From NCBI GenBank assembly GCA_018267825.1, contig JAFDXR010000001.1, positions 172,286 to 236,285 on the forward strand: a stretch of 64,000 nucleotides of DNA. The letters are read 5' to 3'. The notes under the pieces were generated by a model. The model did not search any database. It worked only from the letters and a program-made list of their open reading frames with translations, and was not told where the DNA came from. Below, in pieces: positions 60,297 to 64,000 of the stretch (position 1 is its first letter; each line of letters opens with the position of its first letter). The position numbers and the translations under genes were made by a program. This stretch comes from Bacteroidota bacterium. Lineage in GTDB: Bacteria; Bacteroidota; Bacteroidia; B-17B0; Aurantibacillaceae.

Positions 60297-61856
60297 TTGG
60301 AAAATAAAAAAATAAAAGTCAACATCATCGGAGCCGGTGTATCCGGTTTATGCGCGGGAAGCTACCTGCAGATGAATGGCTTTGAAACCGAGATTTTCGA
60401 GAAACACAGTATTCCCGGAGGCCTGTGCACGAGCTGGAAAAAAGGCGACTATACCATCGACGGCTGCCTGCACTGGATTTTAGGGTCCAAAAAAGGCAGT
60501 GGTTTTTACAACTACTGGTCTGAGCTGCTCGACCTCAAAAAAATTCCGTTTCACGATCATGATGTCCGGATGCATGTGGAAGTAAAACACACCCGCGACA
60601 AATATGGCGACAACACCTTCCACCTGTACACCAACCTGGATAAACTCCAGGCTTATATGCTCGACCTGGCTCCGGAAGATTCAAAGGTGATAAAAAAATT
60701 TATCCGGCAGATCCGTATTCTCCAGACATTTGAATTGCCTCCCCTCCTCGATGAGATTCCACTGATACCAAGCATTATCAGGAGTATTAAAATGTCGAGA
60801 TACCTCCGGTTTTTGTTATTGATTCTGAAATTAAATAAGGTGACCAACCGGACCATGGCCCGCCAATTTAAAAACCCCTTCCTGAAAGAAAGCTTTGAAT
60901 TACTGTTTGACGGTGAAGAAGTAAAAATGCTTGTACTCGCATTTCCGATGGCTTCCTTCGACCAGAAGAGTGCTGGCTATCCCATTGGGGGCTCTCTCAG
61001 TTGGGCGCAACGGCTGGCCGACCGTTATACAGAGCTGGGTGGAAAAATCCACTACAATACCCCTGTCAAAAAAATAATTACGGAAAACAACGAAGCCAGG
61101 GCTCTGCTGGTGCGCAATAATGTGATTCATCCATCCGACATTACGCTTTCTGCGGCCGACTGGCATCATACCCTTTTTGATTTTCTGGACGGAAAATACG
61201 TTGATAAGACGATACTTGAACTGAGATCGGAAAAGAAACTGGATTTATTTTATTCAGTACTCCTGGTTTCTTTTGGTGTGAACAGAACATTTGAAGGAGA
61301 GCCACACTTTCTGCGGTTCCCGATCCGCACAAAACTTGAATCGCCCTGCGGCACAAACTGGGAGCGACTCGAGGTGCATCTCTACAATTATGACCCTACC
61401 ATGGCGCCGGAAGGTAAAACCATGCTGGCCTGCAGCTTTTATACAAAAAACGGAAAATACTGGATCGATCTGCGTAAGAATGACAGACCAAAATACCGCG
61501 AAGCCAAAACAAAATTCTGCCAGGATGTGCTGGATCGTCTCGAAGAAAAGTATCCCGGTATAAAATCGCAGGTGGAGGTTATGGATTTTGCAACCCCGGC
61601 CACCGTGTTACGCTACACCAACAACTGGCAGGGCAGCACACAGGGCTGGCTGCCAAGCGACAATTTTGCGGCATCATCGCCGGTTGGTTTCAAATTACCG
61701 GGGCTCAGGAATTTCTATTATGCGAGTCACTGGAATCGCCCGGGTGGCGGCCTACCCATTGCCATCACAGCGGCACGTGATGTTGCGAAAACCATTTGCA
61801 AGGACTGTAAAGTTAAGTTTGTAACTCCCCCGAATCGTACGGAAACAGAACCCTAA
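60297..61856 (+). CDS. CrtI-like NAD(P)/FAD-dependent oxidoreductase
   Basis: FAD-dependent oxidoreductase of the phytoene desaturase superfamily, 519 residues. The N-terminal dinucleotide fold is IIGAGVSGLCAGSYLQMNG...IFEKHSIPGGLCTSW, and the C-terminal FAD-closing motif is SHWNRPGGGLPIAITAARD. Both are hallmarks of CrtI and the related carotenoid/retinol dehydrogenases. A carotenoid or other hydrophobic isoprenoid substrate is plausible; no crtB or other pigment gene is nearby. The start is TTG 60297, 23 nt after the helicase stop. The last residues contain CKDCK, beyond the conserved core. Confidence 0.83.
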   Translation: MENKKIKVNIIGAGVSGLCAGSYLQMNGFETEIFEKHSIPGGLCTSWKKGDYTIDGCLHWILGSKKGSGFYNYWSELLDLKKIPFHDHDVRMHVEVKHTRDKYGDNTFHLYTNLDKLQAYMLDLAPEDSKVIKKFIRQIRILQTFELPPLLDEIPLIPSIIRSIKMSRYLRFLLLILKLNKVTNRTMARQFKNPFLKESFELLFDGEEVKMLVLAFPMASFDQKSAGYPIGGSLSWAQRLADRYTELGGKIHYNTPVKKIITENNEARALLVRNNVIHPSDITLSAADWHHTLFDFLDGKYVDKTILELRSEKKLDLFYSVLLVSFGVNRTFEGEPHFLRFPIRTKLESPCGTNWERLEVHLYNYDPTMAPEGKTMLACSFYTKNGKYWIDLRKNDRPKYREAKTKFCQDVLDRLEEKYPGIKSQVEVMDFATPATVLRYTNNWQGSTQGWLPSDNFAASSPVGFKLPGLRNFYYASHWNRPGGGLPIAITAARDVAKTICKDCKVKFVTPPNRTETEP

Positions 61857-61876
61857 ATATTCGTTCATTGAATTCG

Positions 61877-61884
61877 TATCTTTG
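61877..61884 (+). promoter_or_regulatory. TATCTTTG -7 box 9 nt before Lrp-type gene
   Basis: An exact TAnnTTTG match; ATG 61894 follows after 9 nt, so the mRNA would have almost no leader. Confidence 0.5.
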
Positions 61885-61893
61885 TAAAAAAAC

Positions 61894-62358
61894 ATGGACA
61901 AAATAGACGCCAAAATTCTCAATATTTTACAGAAAGACTGCAATGTACCTGTAAAAGACATAGCCCAAAAAGTAGGTCTATCCTATACTCCCACGTATGA
62001 AAGAATAAGGCAAATGGAGGAAACCGGTATTATCAAAAGCCGTGTCACGATTTTAGATCCTTCCAAAATAGGCATGAGGCTTTTTGTTTACTGCAACATC
62101 ACACTAAAGGAACAATCCAAAAAAAGTCTGCTGGATTTTGAAAAAGCCGCAGCCAAAATTCCGGAAATCATGAGTATTATCAGTCTTTCCGGCGTATATG
62201 ACTACATGCTGAAAATTGCAACCACGGACATAGAAGCTTATAATAATTTTGTCATGAATAAACTGGCCAATATTCCGAATATTGCACAGTATCACAGCAA
62301 TATCGTTATGAGTATAGTTAAAGACGATACAGCCTATATACTACCGGAAGGAAACTAA
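61894..62358 (+). CDS. Lrp/AsnC family transcriptional regulator
   Basis: DNA-binding regulator of amino-acid metabolism, 154 residues. The N-terminal winged helix-turn-helix is clear (MDKIDAKILNILQKDCNVPV...GLSYTPTYERIRQMEETGII), followed by the RAM ligand-binding domain (CNITLKEQSKKSLLDF...IISLSGVYDYMLKIATTDIEAYNNFV). Lrp relatives respond to leucine or other amino acids. It converges with argH, their ends overlapping by 4 nt, and so lies at the edge of an arginine-synthesis cluster; control of that cluster is a hypothesis. Confidence 0.92.
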   Translation: MDKIDAKILNILQKDCNVPVKDIAQKVGLSYTPTYERIRQMEETGIIKSRVTILDPSKIGMRLFVYCNITLKEQSKKSLLDFEKAAAKIPEIMSIISLSGVYDYMLKIATTDIEAYNNFVMNKLANIPNIAQYHSNIVMSIVKDDTAYILPEGN

Positions 62359-63668
62359 CCTGCATTTATACGTCGGAAAACAGCATAAAAACTTTCACTG
62401 ATCTTATCATTACAAAGGTTTCCCAGGCTTCCTTCATGTGTATGCCGAAGTTCTTTGTTGTATTCAAAAGTATTTTGCTTTACCACGTGTCCTACCTTAT
62501 GGTAGGCATCTCTGAAGGGCATTCCTGAAAGCACCAGTTCATTTACATACTCCACTGTAAAGAGATGTTTGTAACGCTCATCCGACAAAATATCTTCTCT
62601 TATTTTAATATGAAGAAGCATGAGGCCGGTCATTTCCAGGCAATCTTTCAACTCCTGTATTGCCGGAAAAAGGCAGGCTTTGGTGAGCTGCATATCGCGG
62701 TGGTATCCTGAAGTAAGATTTGCCTGCAATAAGGTCAGCTCATTTGGCAATGCCTGTATTCTGTTGCATTTGGCGCGTATCAGTTCGAAGACATCGGGGT
62801 TTTGCTTATGCGGCATGATACTGCTACCGGTGGTCAGTTCGCGCGGAAAAGATACAAACCCGAAATTCTGATTCATATACAAACAAACATCCATAGCCAG
62901 TCGACCCAATGTAGAAGCAACAGCAGCAAGGGCCACCGCCGTCATTTTCTCCGATTTACCGCGAGTCATCTGGGCGTATACCACGTTGTAATTCATTTGC
63001 GAAAATCCAAGCAATTCAGTTGTCATACCACGGTTAAGCGGGAAAGAGGAACCGTAGCCTGCGCCGGAACCGAGGGGGTTCTTATTCACGATCCGGAATG
63101 CTGCCTCCACCATTTCCAGGTCATCGGCCAGGCTCTCGGCATAAGCGCCAAACCACAGACCAAATGAAGATGGCATAGCCAATTGGAGGTGTGTATAGCC
63201 CGGAAGCAGCGTTTTCTTATGCTTTTCACTTAATGAGATCAGACTTACAAAAAGTTTCTCCATGTCAAGAGACACATTCCTGAGCTGCTGTCTCAGAAAT
63301 AATTTTATATCCAGCAAAGCCTGGTCATTCCGTGAACGCCCACTGTGTATTTTCTTTCCCACTTCGCCGCAGCACCGGGTCAATGTAAGTTCTACCTGCG
63401 AGTGTATATCCTCAACACCATCTTCAATACAAAACTGCCCCCGACGTATTTCATCCATAATCCATGTTAAACCTGCTTCAAGTGTTTTCCATTCCTCATC
63501 AGTCAGCAAACCCACGGAGGCCAGCATCCTTGCATGAGCGAGAGAGCCCTGTACATCACAGATAGCCAGTTGCATATCGAATTGATTATCGTTTCCAATT
63601 GTAAACCGCTCTATTTTCCTGAGCAGTTCTGAATCGCTTATTGTTTCATTCTGTAACCAGAGTTTCAT
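62355..63668 (-). CDS. argH: Argininosuccinate lyase
   Basis: Last enzyme of arginine synthesis: splits argininosuccinate into arginine and fumarate. The 437-residue product carries the fumarase/aspartase signature GSSIMPHKQNPD (about residues 278-290), with DGVEDIHSQVE and KIHSGRSRNDQALLD in the N-terminal part, all typical of ArgH. Length is a little below the 460 of E. coli. It starts one nucleotide after the stop of the upstream ArgE-like gene and is probably the end of an arg operon running leftward. Its stop overlaps the convergent Lrp-type gene. Confidence 0.95.
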   Translation of the reverse strand: MKLWLQNETISDSELLRKIERFTIGNDNQFDMQLAICDVQGSLAHARMLASVGLLTDEEWKTLEAGLTWIMDEIRRGQFCIEDGVEDIHSQVELTLTRCCGEVGKKIHSGRSRNDQALLDIKLFLRQQLRNVSLDMEKLFVSLISLSEKHKKTLLPGYTHLQLAMPSSFGLWFGAYAESLADDLEMVEAAFRIVNKNPLGSGAGYGSSFPLNRGMTTELLGFSQMNYNVVYAQMTRGKSEKMTAVALAAVASTLGRLAMDVCLYMNQNFGFVSFPRELTTGSSIMPHKQNPDVFELIRAKCNRIQALPNELTLLQANLTSGYHRDMQLTKACLFPAIQELKDCLEMTGLMLLHIKIREDILSDERYKHLFTVEYVNELVLSGMPFRDAYHKVGHVVKQNTFEYNKELRHTHEGSLGNLCNDKISESFYAVFRRINAG

Positions 63669-63669
63669 C

Positions 63670-64000
63670 TTATTTCAAATTATTGTAAAGGGTCAGCATC
63701 TGTATATACCGATCTATTCCATCTTCTATTTCCTTAACATAAATAAATTCATCGGCTGTATGGGATCTTGCAGAATCACCCGGCCCCATCTTAAACGTAT
63801 AAAACGGCATGAGGGCCTGATCGGATGTGGTAGGTGAACCATATAGGGCAGCTCCTGTGGCAACAGCGGCCTTCACCATGGCATGATCTGACGGCACCGA
63901 CGACGGGTTAAGACGTACTGAACGGGGCTCAACACGGCATTTTACTTCTGTTCGGATTATATCAAGAATTTCCTGGTTTGAGTATGCATCTGTTGTTCTT
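63670..64000 (-). CDS. ArgE-like M20 family deacetylase, 5' part beyond window
   Basis: Only the C-terminal 110 residues are visible; the frame is open to the right edge. The visible end (GSPTTSDQALMPFYTFKMGPGDSARSHTADEF) is the metal-site and dimer region of M20 deacylases, and the SHTADEF block carries the conserved His and Glu. With argH one base away, this is most probably the N-acetyl- or N-succinylornithine deacetylase of arginine synthesis; the two substrates cannot be told apart from this part. The C-terminal 110 residues show no break. Confidence 0.82.
   Translation of the reverse strand, partial: RTTDAYSNQEILDIIRTEVKCRVEPRSVRLNPSSVPSDHAMVKAAVATGAALYGSPTTSDQALMPFYTFKMGPGDSARSHTADEFIYVKEIEDGIDRYIQMLTLYNNLK

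Overview
The window is a continuous, gene-dense stretch of a Bacteroidota (Bacteroidetes) chromosome. The lineage call rests on several independent signs. Two large secreted proteins end in type IX secretion (T9SS) type A sorting domains. TAnnTTTG promoter boxes sit upstream of many genes, and Shine-Dalgarno sites are not evident. The set of families is also typical of the phylum: DUF2851 beside PspC, an OstA-like protein, a DUF1624 membrane protein, a secreted M49 peptidase, a bacterial alpha-2-macroglobulin and the phylum-style ClpS. No rRNA, tRNA, transposon, prophage or CRISPR array was seen, and the region reads as ordinary chromosomal backbone. The genus cannot be fixed from the sequence alone.

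Layout. 1-13.9 kb holds a truncated giant coiled-coil gene, a divergent M23 peptidase, a T9SS cargo protein, a 2,200-residue envelope protein (TPR, PD40 propeller, carboxypeptidase-regulatory-like domain, duplicated coiled coils, Asn/Gly linkers, three SPOR-like domains), and a clpS plus M48 lipoprotein pair. 14.0-15.4 kb holds a structured non-coding leader with a nine-codon open frame in front of aqpZ. 15.4-21.1 kb on the minus strand carries two APC amino-acid permeases followed by a helix-hairpin-helix protein, then apt and an acyl-CoA dehydrogenase. 21.2-25.5 kb has an M50 protease, a PAP2 phosphatase, an RmlD-like reductase, PspC and DUF2851. 25.6-30.4 kb has a DPP III-like M49 peptidase, a membrane sensor PP2C phosphatase and a DUF1624 protein.

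30.5-40.0 kb (minus) has an ABCG-like exporter with a TerB-like front end, three small exported proteins of unknown function, a PBP4-type carboxypeptidase, a VWA-like membrane protein and fabG. 40.1-45.5 kb (minus) is a tight four-gene run with overlapping or abutting ends: LptF/LptG-type permease, GT4, GT2 and OstA-like protein, most simply read as an envelope glycolipid synthesis and export unit. 45.5-48.0 kb has a GT2, an RluA-type pseudouridine synthase and an M23-LysM hydrolase. 48.2-57.0 kb has an unknown exported protein, an alpha-2-macroglobulin with an intact CxEQ thioester motif, and a second T9SS cargo. 57.1-64.0 kb has an AddA-like helicase-nuclease, a CrtI-like oxidoreductase, an Lrp/AsnC regulator, argH and the end of an ArgE-like deacetylase.

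The dominant theme is the cell envelope: peptidoglycan hydrolases and SPOR or LysM binding modules, lipopolysaccharide export, T9SS cargo and a protease-trapping macroglobulin. The most unusual items are the PorE-like giant protein whose expected OmpA domain is replaced by three SPOR-like domains, the hairpin plus leader-peptide arrangement before aqpZ, and promoter boxes lying only 5-9 nt before start codons at four genes, which suggests leaderless mRNAs. No clearly new defence or mobile system was found.
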